Shown: piece after piece, positions 1 through 6,686 of the stretch
Numbering within the stretch: the first letter of the stretch is position 1
Layout: every line of letters begins with the position of its first letter
NCBI GenBank assembly: GCA_007128755.1
Contig: SKWV01000034.1
Span: 1-8,254 of the forward strand
Length of the DNA: 8,254 bases
Reading direction: 5' to 3'
From: Trueperaceae bacterium
GTDB taxonomy: Bacteria > Deinococcota > Deinococci > Deinococcales > Trueperaceae
Notes under the pieces: model-generated
What the model was told of the DNA's origin: nothing
The model's database searches: none
The model's input: only the letters and a program-made list of their open reading frames with translations
Position numbers and translations under genes: made by a program

Positions 1-1
1 G

Positions 2-880
2 GCGGCCCGGAGCCTGCGCACCCTGGTCGACGCGCCGCAGGCGGGCGCGGCGACACGAGAGCCGGCGCCGCCCCGGAGCGAAGGCGCGGACCGGGACGAA
101 GGCGCGCGCCCGGGGACGGCTCTCGGCGACGGCGGCACGCCCAGACCGCAGCGCAACGCCGCATCGGCCGAGTTCGACCGCGTGCACATCGAGGGGGTGG
201 AAGGCGCCGAGGCGGCGGCCCGCTTCCGGACGGGGCCGGCCACGCCGTACGTCGCGCCCGACTACCCGGGGCCGACGCCGATGCAGGCCGCGCCGGACAC
301 GCCCGATGCGGGCGCGAAGGACACGAGCGCGAAGGACGCGAGCGCGAAGGGTGCGGGCGCGAAGGGTGCGGGCGCGAAGGACCTCGGCGCGGCTGCGTCG
401 GGGCCGCGCTTCTCCAAGGCGCCGCCACCCGACGTCACCTACCGCTCCGGAGCGTTCGCCCCACCGGAGCGCGACGGACCCGCTCGGGTCGCGGCGGTCG
501 TGGCCTCGGTGCGCGATCGCCGCCGGGTGTGGCTGCTCGGCCTCCTCGTCGTGGCGGCCATGGCCTTGGCCCTCGTCACGGTGATGGGGCGCGAGGCCTC
601 GCCAGCGAGTGAGGCCATCGGATCGGGCGGCTCCTACGTCGTCGACGTCCGGGTACAGCCGGCGAGCCTGCCGCCGGTCTCGCTCGTGATCGTCGCCAGC
701 CCCTCCGGCTCGCGGCACGCCCCGGGCACCGTCATCCGCACCGTTCCCGACAAGGTCGTCCTCGATCGCGAAGGGACCTGGCAGCTGCAGGGTCGCTTCG
801 ACGAACGCCGTTCCGAGATCGTCACCATCGTCGTGCCGCGCGATCAGCTCGTCGTCCTGCCCTTCATCGACACCCCGTGA
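2..880 (+). CDS. Membrane-anchored protein of unknown function, 5' end missing
   Basis: The reading frame is open from the first bases of the window to the TGA at 878-880, giving 292 visible residues; the true start lies upstream. A GTG at 182 is the first possible in-window start, but the frame is clearly open before it with the same composition. Residues 1 to about 170 are low-complexity, rich in Ala, Pro, Gly, Asp and Arg, and probably disordered. They include a run of Ala-Lys pentapeptide repeats near residues 104-130. A basic stretch (RDRRR) precedes one hydrophobic helix at about residues 176-196, so the N-terminal part should be cytoplasmic and the last ~95 residues outside. That C-terminal part alternates hydrophobic and polar residues like a small beta-sandwich. 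I do not recognise the family. A missing N-terminal kinase or other signalling domain is possible but cannot be seen. The stop lies 20 nt before guaA, so co-transcription is likely. Confidence 0.7.
   Translation, partial: AARSLRTLVDAPQAGAATREPAPPRSEGADRDEGARPGTALGDGGTPRPQRNAASAEFDRVHIEGVEGAEAAARFRTGPATPYVAPDYPGPTPMQAAPDTPDAGAKDTSAKDASAKGAGAKGAGAKDLGAAASGPRFSKAPPPDVTYRSGAFAPPERDGPARVAAVVASVRDRRRVWLLGLLVVAAMALALVTVMGREASPASEAIGSGGSYVVDVRVQPASLPPVSLVIVASPSGSRHAPGTVIRTVPDKVVLDREGTWQLQGRFDERRSEIVTIVVPRDQLVVLPFIDTP
320..379 (+). repeat. 15-bp in-frame tandem repeat, four units
   Basis: Four consecutive 15-bp units at 320-334, 335-349, 350-364 and 365-379 each end in GCGCGAAG. The last two units are identical, and a partial unit lies on each side (from 311, and to about 391). 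Each unit encodes a pentapeptide ending in Ala-Lys, inserting a basic Ala/Gly-rich stretch in the disordered part of the upstream membrane protein. The unit length is a multiple of three, so changes in copy number would keep the frame. Confidence 0.9.
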
Positions 881-891
881 TCAGGGCACCC

Positions 892-895
892 GGAG
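892..895 (+). promoter_or_regulatory. Ribosome binding site deciding the guaA start
   Basis: GGAG lies 5 nt before the ATG at 901. The alternative in-frame GTG at 877 overlaps the stop codon of the upstream gene and has no purine-rich sequence in front of it. It would also add eight residues before the conserved GuaA N-terminus, so ATG 901 is preferred. Confidence 0.6.
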
Positions 896-900
896 TCACC

Positions 901-2433
901 ATGTCCAGCATCGTCGTCATCGACTACGGGTCGCAGTACACGCGGCTCATCACCCGCCGCCTGCGTGAGTTGCAGGTGTTCTCCATCATCGAGGCTCCCG
1001 ACGTCTCCCTCGACACGCTGCGCGCGCACGGTGCGCGCGGCGTGATCCTCTCCGGTGGGCCCCGGAGCGTCTACGCGCCGGGCGCCCCCGGCCTCCCCGC
1101 CGGCCTGCTCGACAGCGGCCTCCCCATCCTCGCGATCTGCTACGGCATGCACCTCCTCGCCCGCGCGCTGGGCGGCGAGGTGGCCGCGTCCGACGCGCGC
1201 GAGTACGGCAAGGCGGTCCTGACCTCCTACGGCGGGGAGCTGTTCGACGGCGTCGAGGGCGAGTTCGTCGCCTGGATGAGCCACGGCGACAGCGTGATCA
1301 CGCCGCCGCCGGGGTTCGTCGTCACCGCCTCGACGGCCGACACGCAGGTGGCCGCCATGGAGGACGCGTCGGCGGCGCGCTTCGCCCTGCAGTTCCACCC
1401 CGAGGTGCGGCACACGCCGAAGGGCCTCTGGGTGCTCGAGCGGTTCGTGGCAGCGACCGGCGTCGATCGCGCATGGACCTCCGAGCACATCATCGACCAC
1501 GCCGTCGCGAGCGTGCGCGAGCAGGTCGGCGAGGAGCGCGTGCTGCTGGGCATCTCCGGCGGCGTCGACTCCTCGACCCTGGGTCTCCTCCTGCACCGGG
1601 CGATCGGGCCCCGCTTGGTGGCGGTGTTCGTCGACCACGGACTGCTCCGGCTGGGCGAGGCCGAGGAGGTCGAGCGCGCGCTGCGCTCCCTGGGCGTCGA
1701 CCTTAGCGTGGTCGACGCCTCCGAGCGCTTCCTCGAGGCGCTGGCGGGCGTCACCGACCCGGAGGAGAAGCGCAAGGCGATCGGCAACGCCTTCATCGAG
1801 GTCTTCTACGCCGAGGCCGCTCGCGTCCAGGACGAGCGCGGCGACATCCGCTTCCTGGCGCAGGGCACGCTCTACCCGGACGTGATCGAGTCGGCGGGCG
1901 GCCACGGCGCCGCCAACATCAAGTCGCACCACAACGTCGGCGGCCTCCCCGCCGACCTGCGCTTCGAGCTCATCGAGCCGTTCCGGACGCTCTTCAAGGA
2001 CGAGGTCCGGGAGGTCGCGGAGGCGCTCGGCATGCCCAAGCACCTCCGCGACCGGCATCCGTTCCCCGGCCCTGGCCTGGCGATCCGCTGCCTCGGCGAG
2101 GTCACGCATGAACGGCTCGAGGTCCTGCGGCGCGTCGACGACATCTTCATCTCCTCGCTGCGCGAGTTCGGTCACTACGACGACGCCTGGCAGGCCCTGG
2201 CGGTGCTCACGCCGCTGCGCTCCGTGGGCGTGATGGGCGACGGCCGGACGTACGCGAACACCGTCGCCCTCCGGGCCGTGACGTCGGTCGACGGCATGAC
2301 CGCCGACTGGGCGCGGCTGCCCCACGAGTTCCTCGCGACGGTCTCCAACCGCATCGTCAACGCCGTATCGGAGGTCAACCGCGTGGTGTACGACATCACC
2401 AGCAAGCCTCCGGGGACGATCGAATGGGAGTGA
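901..2433 (+). CDS. guaA: GMP synthase (glutamine-hydrolysing)
   Basis: This cytoplasmic enzyme makes GMP from XMP, ATP and glutamine, the last step of the guanine branch of purine synthesis. The 510-residue product has the usual length and order. The N-terminal class I glutamine amidotransferase domain has Cys80 in the ICYGMH nucleophile motif and His166/Glu168 in QFHPEV. An ATP pyrophosphatase domain follows with the SGGVDSS P-loop at residues 219-225 and the AQGTLYPDV segment from about residue 320. The HPFPGPGLAIR motif (from residue 386) leads into the C-terminal dimerisation domain, which ends in the canonical KPPGTIEWE. No key residue is missing. The ATG at 901 has a good ribosome binding site. 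The gene follows the preceding membrane-protein gene by 20 nt and overlaps the EVE gene by 10 nt, suggesting one transcript. I saw no guanine or PRPP riboswitch in front of it, since the upstream DNA is coding. Confidence 0.98.
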   Translation: MSSIVVIDYGSQYTRLITRRLRELQVFSIIEAPDVSLDTLRAHGARGVILSGGPRSVYAPGAPGLPAGLLDSGLPILAICYGMHLLARALGGEVAASDAREYGKAVLTSYGGELFDGVEGEFVAWMSHGDSVITPPPGFVVTASTADTQVAAMEDASAARFALQFHPEVRHTPKGLWVLERFVAATGVDRAWTSEHIIDHAVASVREQVGEERVLLGISGGVDSSTLGLLLHRAIGPRLVAVFVDHGLLRLGEAEEVERALRSLGVDLSVVDASERFLEALAGVTDPEEKRKAIGNAFIEVFYAEAARVQDERGDIRFLAQGTLYPDVIESAGGHGAANIKSHHNVGGLPADLRFELIEPFRTLFKDEVREVAEALGMPKHLRDRHPFPGPGLAIRCLGEVTHERLEVLRRVDDIFISSLREFGHYDDAWQALAVLTPLRSVGVMGDGRTYANTVALRAVTSVDGMTADWARLPHEFLATVSNRIVNAVSEVNRVVYDITSKPPGTIEWE

Positions 2434-2960
2434 CGGCGGAAGCACGGGGCGAGCGCGAGGCCGGTGAGCGGCGCTGCTGGCTCGTGAAATCCGAGCCGAC
2501 CACCTTCTCGTTCGACGCGCTGCTGGCAGCCGACGAGCGGACGACGCCGTGGGACGGCGTGCGCAACTACCAGGCCCGGAACTTCATGCGCGACGAGATG
2601 CGCGTCGGCGACGCCGTGATCTTCTACCACTCCAACGCGACGCCGCCGGGCGCGGTCGGCCTGGCGGAGGTCGCGTCGCCGCCGCGGCCGGACCCGACGC
2701 AGTTCGACGAGGGCTCGCGCTACGCCGACCCGACGAGCGATCCGGCCGACCCGCGGTGGTTCCTGGTCGACGTCCGCGCCGTGAGGGCGCTGCCCCGCAT
2801 GGTCACGCTGCAGGAGATCAAGGCGCACCCGGAACTGAACGAGATGCTCGTCGCGCGCCGCGGGAACCGCCTCAGCGTGATGCCCGTGGCGTGTGCCCAC
2901 CTCGACGTGCTCGTCGCCCTCGCCGAGCGCGGCGACGACGGCCGGGACGCAGCCGCCTGA
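2424..2960 (+). CDS. Stand-alone EVE-domain (PUA-like) protein
   Basis: This 178-residue protein is almost entirely one EVE domain, from about residue 18 to 168. The family hallmarks are clear: WLVKSEP at 19-25, WDGVRNYQARNFMR at 43-56, the VGDAVIFYHSN strand at 61-71, a GLAEV strand, DPTQFD, and PRWFLVDVRAV at 110-120. The EVE fold is related to PUA, YTH and ASCH domains and is known or proposed to bind modified bases in DNA or RNA; the closest eukaryotic relative is THYN1. The ligand here cannot be read from the sequence. The ATG at 2424 lies inside the end of guaA (10-nt overlap) with GGGGA 7 nt upstream. A GTG at 2430 is an alternative start; either choice adds a short charged N-terminal tail outside the domain. 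The overlap implies translation coupled to guaA. No restriction or methylase gene is nearby, so a housekeeping nucleic-acid role is more likely than a defence role. Confidence 0.93.
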   Translation: MGVTAEARGEREAGERRCWLVKSEPTTFSFDALLAADERTTPWDGVRNYQARNFMRDEMRVGDAVIFYHSNATPPGAVGLAEVASPPRPDPTQFDEGSRYADPTSDPADPRWFLVDVRAVRALPRMVTLQEIKAHPELNEMLVARRGNRLSVMPVACAHLDVLVALAERGDDGRDAAA

Positions 2961-2976
2961 ACGTCGTGCACGACGT
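2961..2976. promoter_or_regulatory. Perfect 16-bp palindrome upstream of hrcA
   Basis: The 16 bases ACGTCGTGCACGACGT equal their own reverse complement. They begin at the first base after the EVE stop codon and end 37 nt before the hrcA start. The placement just upstream of the expected -35 region suits a dimeric regulator's binding site. It is not followed by a T-run, so it is a poor candidate for an intrinsic terminator. It does not resemble the CIRCE element (TTAGCACTC-N9-GAGTGCTAA). The operator role is an inference. Confidence 0.5.
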
Positions 2977-3001
2977 CTCCGGCCCGTGAGCCCGACGGTG
3001 C

Positions 3002-3007
3002 TAGAGT
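3002..3007 (+). promoter_or_regulatory. -10 box for leaderless hrcA transcription
   Basis: TAGAGT fits the TANNNT -10 pattern and ends six bases before the ATG at 3014, so transcription would begin at or next to the start codon. There is no usable ribosome binding site: the only AGG touches the ATG directly. Leaderless transcripts with a TANNNT box about 7 bp before the start codon are common in Deinococcus. No TTGACA-like -35 is visible at 17-bp spacing. Confidence 0.5.
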
Positions 3008-3013
3008 ACGAGG

Positions 3014-3958
3014 ATGAACAGCCGACGGCTCAGGATCCTGCATCTCGTGGCCGAGTCCTACATCCGTACGGCGCAACCGGTCCCATCGGCTCGCATCGCC
3101 GACCGGCTCGACCTCTCCTCGGCCACCGTCCGCAACGAGTTCGGCGTGCTCGAGACCGAAGGCTACCTCCACCAGCCGCACGCCTCCGCCGGCCGCATCC
3201 CCACCGCCCTCGGGTTCCGGCTCTACGCGGAGCGCTTCCTGCCCCCGCGGGCGCTGCCGATCACGGCACGGCGCTACCTGCGGGCGCGGCTCGGCGCGGC
3301 TCAGGGCGAGGCGCTGCTGCGGCAGCTCGCGCACGCGACCGCCGAGATGACCGGGTACGCCGTCGTCGTGACGGTGGCCGCCGACGACCACCTGCACGCC
3401 CACGAGATCCACCTCTCCCTGCTCTCCGACCGCACGGTGATGGCCGTCGTGGTGCTCGAGAACGGGCTGGTCAGGCAGCTCCGGGTCTCGCTCGACCCGG
3501 CGCCGAGCGACACGACGCTCGACGATGCCGAGCGCAACCTGCGCCAGCTGACGCTGCCGCTGCGTGAGGTCCCGGGCGCGCTCGAGCGGCTCGCGCGCCG
3601 CGCGGAGAGCGAGCTCGCCCGCACCCTCTTCGCCATCGCCGCCGCGTGGCCCGAGGTCACGCCCGACCGCAGCGTCACCGCCGGGCTCCGCGGGCTCCTG
3701 AACGAGCCCGAGTCGCGCGATCCCGACTTCGTGCGCCTCGTCATCGAGCACATCGAGGTCCCGACCCCGGCGCCCGGCACCGACGACGGCATGAGCATCG
3801 ACACCGACGACGCGGTGGCGCGCGTGCGCGCCACCGTCCAGCTCGGCGAGGCCTTCGGTCTGCTCACGCTCGTGGGACCCGCGCGCATGCGTTACGGCCC
3901 CGCGGTCCGGGTCGTCCACGGCGTCTCCGATGCCTTGCGCGGGCAGGGCCTCGTCTGA
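3014..3958 (+). CDS. hrcA: Heat-inducible transcription repressor HrcA
   Basis: HrcA is the dimeric repressor of groE and dnaK operons in many bacteria and normally binds CIRCE operators, with GroEL as a co-factor. The 314-residue product is somewhat shorter than the usual ~340. The winged-helix DNA-binding domain fills residues 1 to about 75, with YIRTAQPVPS at 16-25, the recognition-helix segment LSSATVRNEF at 34-43, and the family signature QPHASAGRIPT at 54-64. The C-terminal GAF-like part ends in the conserved LLTLVGPARMRYGPAV stretch. The middle is shortened relative to other HrcA proteins, probably in the dimerisation insert. The gene stands apart from its usual partners grpE, dnaK and dnaJ, and I see no CIRCE half-site in the flanking gaps. 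The start is set by the match to the family N-terminus and by the -10 box immediately upstream. The 16-bp palindrome upstream may regulate it. Confidence 0.92.
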   Translation: MNSRRLRILHLVAESYIRTAQPVPSARIADRLDLSSATVRNEFGVLETEGYLHQPHASAGRIPTALGFRLYAERFLPPRALPITARRYLRARLGAAQGEALLRQLAHATAEMTGYAVVVTVAADDHLHAHEIHLSLLSDRTVMAVVVLENGLVRQLRVSLDPAPSDTTLDDAERNLRQLTLPLREVPGALERLARRAESELARTLFAIAAAWPEVTPDRSVTAGLRGLLNEPESRDPDFVRLVIEHIEVPTPAPGTDDGMSIDTDDAVARVRATVQLGEAFGLLTLVGPARMRYGPAVRVVHGVSDALRGQGLV

Positions 3959-4163
3959 GGGTCGCTGCGGCCGGAGCCTCGGGAACGCTCGACGCCGAGG
4001 AATTTCACAGGGACGCGACCCTCGCGGGCCTATCGTGGTTGGGATTCCGGGAGGGTCGAGCGCACCGGGTGGGTTCCGGTGCCGTTGTCACGATGGACCG
4101 ACACCAGATCACGGCACGCGGGAGCTGCGGCCCACGCCACGGTTCGCGCCGAGGGCACGTCCG
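3959..4163. other. Intergenic region and putative leader before the roadblock operon
   Basis: No gene is supported in these 205 bp. Visible items are: a weak hairpin with arms CCTCGG at 3977-3982 and CCGAGG at 3995-4000, followed by AATTT, possibly a poor terminator for hrcA; an 8-bp inverted repeat, CGACCCTC at 4016-4023 and GAGGGTCG at 4051-4058, surrounding the -10-like TATCGT; a 7-bp hairpin GCACCGG / CCGGTGC at 4062-4068 and 4076-4082; and an imperfect direct repeat, TGGGATTCCGG at 4040-4050 and TGGGTTCCGG at 4070-4079. If TATCGT is used, the transcript would have a leader of about 120 nt. Confidence 0.5.
4031..4036 (+). promoter_or_regulatory. Candidate -10 box of the roadblock/coiled-coil operon
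   Basis: TATCGT fits TANNNT and lies in the only non-coding gap upstream of the three-gene module. TTCACA at 4004-4009 resembles a -35 hexamer, but the 21-bp spacing is too long for a standard promoter. The box sits in the loop of an 8-bp inverted repeat (4016-4023 with 4051-4058), which could be an operator. This is a weak call resting on position and pattern alone. Confidence 0.3.
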
Positions 4164-4838
4164 ATGAAGCCGAACGAGGTCTACGAGCAGACCCGTGCGG
4201 GTCTCTCGAGCCTCGTTCCCGGGCGTGCCGCCCGGCGGATCCTCGATGCCGGTCTCGGCCAGCAGCGTCACACGCCCGAGGCGGTCAACGCCGCCGAGAT
4301 GACGAAGGTCCTGCTCGGCCCCGTCTACCGCGACCTGAGCGACGTGCTCCCCAGGGCCGGTCTCAAGCGTCACCTGAAGCAACTCGCCCGCACGCTGAGG
4401 GGAACCGATGCCAGACCAGGAACGGAGCACGCCGACACGGCCGACCGAGGGGCCGACACCCGACCGGCGCCTGCCGCCGCGCCCCACCCACCGGCGCCGG
4501 CCGGCCGCGCGCTCTCGCTGCCGTCCGATCCCGGGCGGGTCCTCGCGGCCCTCGCCGTACTCGATGGCGTCGACGCCGTCGGCGTCTTCGACGGCGTGGG
4601 CGGCGTCGTCACCGTCCGCGGGGACCTCCCCGACCATGCCGCCCTCGGCCGCGTCATCGCGGCCGGCGGCGGACTGCTCGGCCGACACGGAGCGCTCCGC
4701 TCCGTGTGCGTCACCACCACGCACGGCGTGCTCGTCGCCGTGCCCGTACCGCCGCAGTGGCTCGCCGTGACCGGCGGGCCCGACCTGAACCTCGGCGCGA
4801 TCTACGCAGCGCTCGCCGCGCTGGAGGAGGAACGATGA
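4164..4838 (+). CDS. Roadblock/LC7-like protein with a novel N-terminal domain
   Basis: The 224-residue product has three parts. Residues 1-80 form a helical domain beginning MKPNEVYEQT, with LVPGRAARRIL at 17-27, GLGQ at 30-33 and VYRDL at 54-58. The same domain opens the coiled-coil protein two genes downstream (24 of 80 positions identical without gaps). Residues 81-118 are an Ala/Pro/Asp/Thr linker. Residues 119-224 fit a roadblock/LC7 fold: a first helix, GVDAVGVFDGVGGVV strands at 135-149, a long helix, the strands SVCVTTTHGVLVAVPV, and the typical DLNLGAIYAAL final helix at 207-217. Roadblock proteins such as MglB act as dimeric scaffolds or GTPase-activating partners of small GTPases; no GTPase gene lies in this window. 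The ATG at 4164 has GAGGG 8 nt upstream and matches the paralogue's N-terminus (MxPN). The stop overlaps the next gene as ATGA. The roadblock call is by pattern, without a search. Confidence 0.82.
   Translation: MKPNEVYEQTRAGLSSLVPGRAARRILDAGLGQQRHTPEAVNAAEMTKVLLGPVYRDLSDVLPRAGLKRHLKQLARTLRGTDARPGTEHADTADRGADTRPAPAAAPHPPAPAGRALSLPSDPGRVLAALAVLDGVDAVGVFDGVGGVVTVRGDLPDHAALGRVIAAGGGLLGRHGALRSVCVTTTHGVLVAVPVPPQWLAVTGGPDLNLGAIYAALAALEEER
4685..4707 (+). other. Perfect 10-bp hairpin inside the roadblock coding region
   Basis: ACACGGAGCG at 4685-4694 pairs perfectly with CGCTCCGTGT at 4698-4707 around a 3-nt loop. It lies within codons for the roadblock domain (about residues 174-182). In such GC-rich DNA it could be incidental. 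It might slow ribosomes or affect mRNA stability, but nothing else supports a function. Confidence 0.4.
4823..4830 (+). promoter_or_regulatory. Ribosome binding site of the exported membrane protein gene
   Basis: GGAGGAGG lies 4 nt before the ATG at 4835, inside the last codons of the roadblock gene. It fixes the start of the downstream gene and, with the 4-nt ATGA overlap, indicates coupled translation. It is the strongest ribosome binding site in the window. Confidence 0.75.
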
Positions 4839-6679
4839 ACAGGGCCATGCACCCGCTCGTCATCCGGCTGCTCGTGCTCGCCCTGGCGCTCGGCGCGTCC
4901 GTCGCCACGGCCCAGGATCAGCCAGACGCCTACCTCGATCGCTACGACCTGGCGATCGGGAACTTGGGACGAGCCGTCGAGGCGCTCCCCACGGACGCCG
5001 TGCAGGCGCGTGAGGAGATCGACCGCGCCTTCAACGCCCTCCTGACGCTCTCCCGCGACACGGCGTCGGGGCCGCTCGCCGCCGCGCTCGAGCGGGTCTT
5101 CGAGCGCGCCCGCACGGCGATCACCAACGGCAGCCAAGACGACCTCGCGGTGCAGGCGGCCGTGCTCGAGGGGGGCTTCCAACGGCTCGTCTACGACTCC
5201 GCGCTGCGCGCGGCGGTCGACGGGAACCTGCCGCTGGCGCGCGCTCGGCTCGTGCGCCTCGCTGAGCACCTCGGCGTCGCCGAAGTGGACCGCGAGGCGC
5301 TGGCGAACCCCGACGGTGCCGCGGCGGCGCTGCGCTTCGCTCTCGAGTCCGGCGTGGCCGACGTGATCGCCCTGCGCGTCGCGACCGCTCGCGAGCTCGG
5401 CGCCGACGGCGGGGCGTACCGCGCTCTCGCCGGCGCGTACGGGGCCTTCCTGCTCGTCCAGGATTCGCCGCGTGCGGCCGCGACGCTGAACCAGGCCTTC
5501 GTCGAGGCCGCCACCGCTCTGGTGGACGGTGAGACCGACTCCCTGGGTGCCACGCTCCTGGCCATCGAGGCCGACGTGCTGGCGCTGGGTGAGGCGGCGC
5601 GCGAGCGGCGCACGTCGGTGCCTGCCGGGGCGACCGCGGAGGTCGTCGCGCAGCCGGCCGAACTGCCCTCCCTGCCGGAGGCCGTGGGCACGGTCGGCGA
5701 GGCGGCCGAGCCGGCCGAGGCGATGGCGGAAGCGCTCGACGCGCCCGTCGACGGCGAGGCGGCCGAGCTGACGCTGGTCGACATCGAGGCGCTGCTGCTG
5801 CAGTTCCAGGAGGCGCTGCTCCGGGAGCGTCTCGACGCGCTCGAGGCCGATCTCGCCGCGCTCGGCCTCCCCGAGGCCGCCCGGCCCGCGCGTGCCGAGG
5901 CCCTGCTCGAGGCGGGGTACGAGCGCGTCTCAGGCGTGATCGACGGCTTCGCGGCCTCCGCCAGCGCCGTCGTCTCGGCCGCCCATCGCGGTGACGATGA
6001 CGCCGTGCGCGCGTCGCTGCGCGCGTCGTCGCTGCTCTACGAGGTGCACCTCTCGCCGATCGTCCGCGCCGTGAACGCCACCACCGACCTCGACACGCTC
6101 GAGCTCCTCGGTCACCTCGGCGCGGCGCTCGGGCTCCGCGTCCAGGACGCCGTCGTCCTGAACGGTCAGGCCGAGGCCGTCCGCCACGCGCTGTCGGGCG
6201 TCGAGCCGTCGGCCATCCAAGACGGCGCCCGCCGGACGACGACGATGTGGTCGGGCCTCGTCCGCGTCGTGGTCCTGCTCACGATCGCCATCCTCGCGCT
6301 GATCCCGCTGTTCCTCCTGAACCTCGCCTTCGGCGGGGGGAACCGCAACTGGCAGCTCATCGGCGTCGCCCTCTTCCTGCTGCTCGTGCCGGTACTCTTC
6401 GAGGGCTTGGCCGCGCTCGCGACGCTGCTGGTGGCCTACGCCGGCCTCGACTTCCTCGCCACCGTCTCGGCCTTCTCGATGTTCGGGTCGACCGTGGCGC
6501 AGACGGTCTGGGCAGGCCTGACCCTGCTGGCGGTCGTGTTCGCGATCCTCGGCCTCTACGGCATCTCGGCGCAGTTCGGGCTCGTGGGTCGGCGCCAGGC
6601 CGCGCCGGCCGTCGCGCGCTCGACGCGGGCGAGCCGCGCCACGACCACCGAGACCGTCGACTGGGACGACGACGTCTGA
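4835..6679 (+). CDS. Exported helical protein with C-terminal transmembrane helices, unknown function
   Basis: I do not recognise the family. The 614-residue product begins with a signal peptide (hydrophobic core at about residues 8-22, likely cleavage ATA|Q after residue 26). Residues 27-265 and 311-470 are Ala/Leu/Glu-rich and almost certainly helical, separated by an Ala/Glu/Pro linker at about 267-310. Three hydrophobic stretches follow near 475-499, 508-536 and 559-585. A polar tail ends in acidic residues (DWDDDV). With the signal peptide removed, the large N-terminal part would be outside and the tail inside, where it could meet the cytoplasmic partners encoded on either side. The region near 385-425 faintly resembles the helical periplasmic part of FTR1-type iron permeases, but the REXXE transport motifs of FTR1 are absent, so I do not assign transport. 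The start overlaps the roadblock gene by 4 nt; the frame stays open far upstream, but that extension overlaps the roadblock gene. Confidence 0.85.
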   Translation: MNRAMHPLVIRLLVLALALGASVATAQDQPDAYLDRYDLAIGNLGRAVEALPTDAVQAREEIDRAFNALLTLSRDTASGPLAAALERVFERARTAITNGSQDDLAVQAAVLEGGFQRLVYDSALRAAVDGNLPLARARLVRLAEHLGVAEVDREALANPDGAAAALRFALESGVADVIALRVATARELGADGGAYRALAGAYGAFLLVQDSPRAAATLNQAFVEAATALVDGETDSLGATLLAIEADVLALGEAARERRTSVPAGATAEVVAQPAELPSLPEAVGTVGEAAEPAEAMAEALDAPVDGEAAELTLVDIEALLLQFQEALLRERLDALEADLAALGLPEAARPARAEALLEAGYERVSGVIDGFAASASAVVSAAHRGDDDAVRASLRASSLLYEVHLSPIVRAVNATTDLDTLELLGHLGAALGLRVQDAVVLNGQAEAVRHALSGVEPSAIQDGARRTTTMWSGLVRVVVLLTIAILALIPLFLLNLAFGGGNRNWQLIGVALFLLLVPVLFEGLAALATLLVAYAGLDFLATVSAFSMFGSTVAQTVWAGLTLLAVVFAILGLYGISAQFGLVGRRQAAPAVARSTRASRATTTETVDWDDDV

Positions 6680-6686
6680 ACGGTTG

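Noticed and set aside
877..900. GTG start adding eight residues to GuaA
   Set aside because: There is no ribosome binding site in front of it, it overlaps the previous stop, and the extra residues are not part of the GuaA N-terminus.
844..2445. 533-codon open frame on the minus strand opposite guaA
   Set aside because: It is an exact antisense shadow of guaA, whose protein is unmistakable. It is rich in Arg/Asp/Glu/His/Val as expected for an antisense frame in GC-rich DNA and shows no domain.
2720..3919. 399-codon open frame on the minus strand opposite the EVE and hrcA genes
   Set aside because: Both plus-strand genes belong to clear families. The minus frame is a compositional shadow.
3959..4163. 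CIRCE element, tRNA or small ORF in the gap after hrcA
   Set aside because: No TTAGCACTC-type half-sites, no cloverleaf-like arms with TTC loop, and no frame with a plausible start, ribosome binding site and domain were found.
4079..4834. Long upstream extension of the membrane-protein frame
   Set aside because: It would overlap the whole roadblock gene, is Arg-rich, and would bury the signal peptide. The ATG at 4835 with GGAGGAGG is the clear start.
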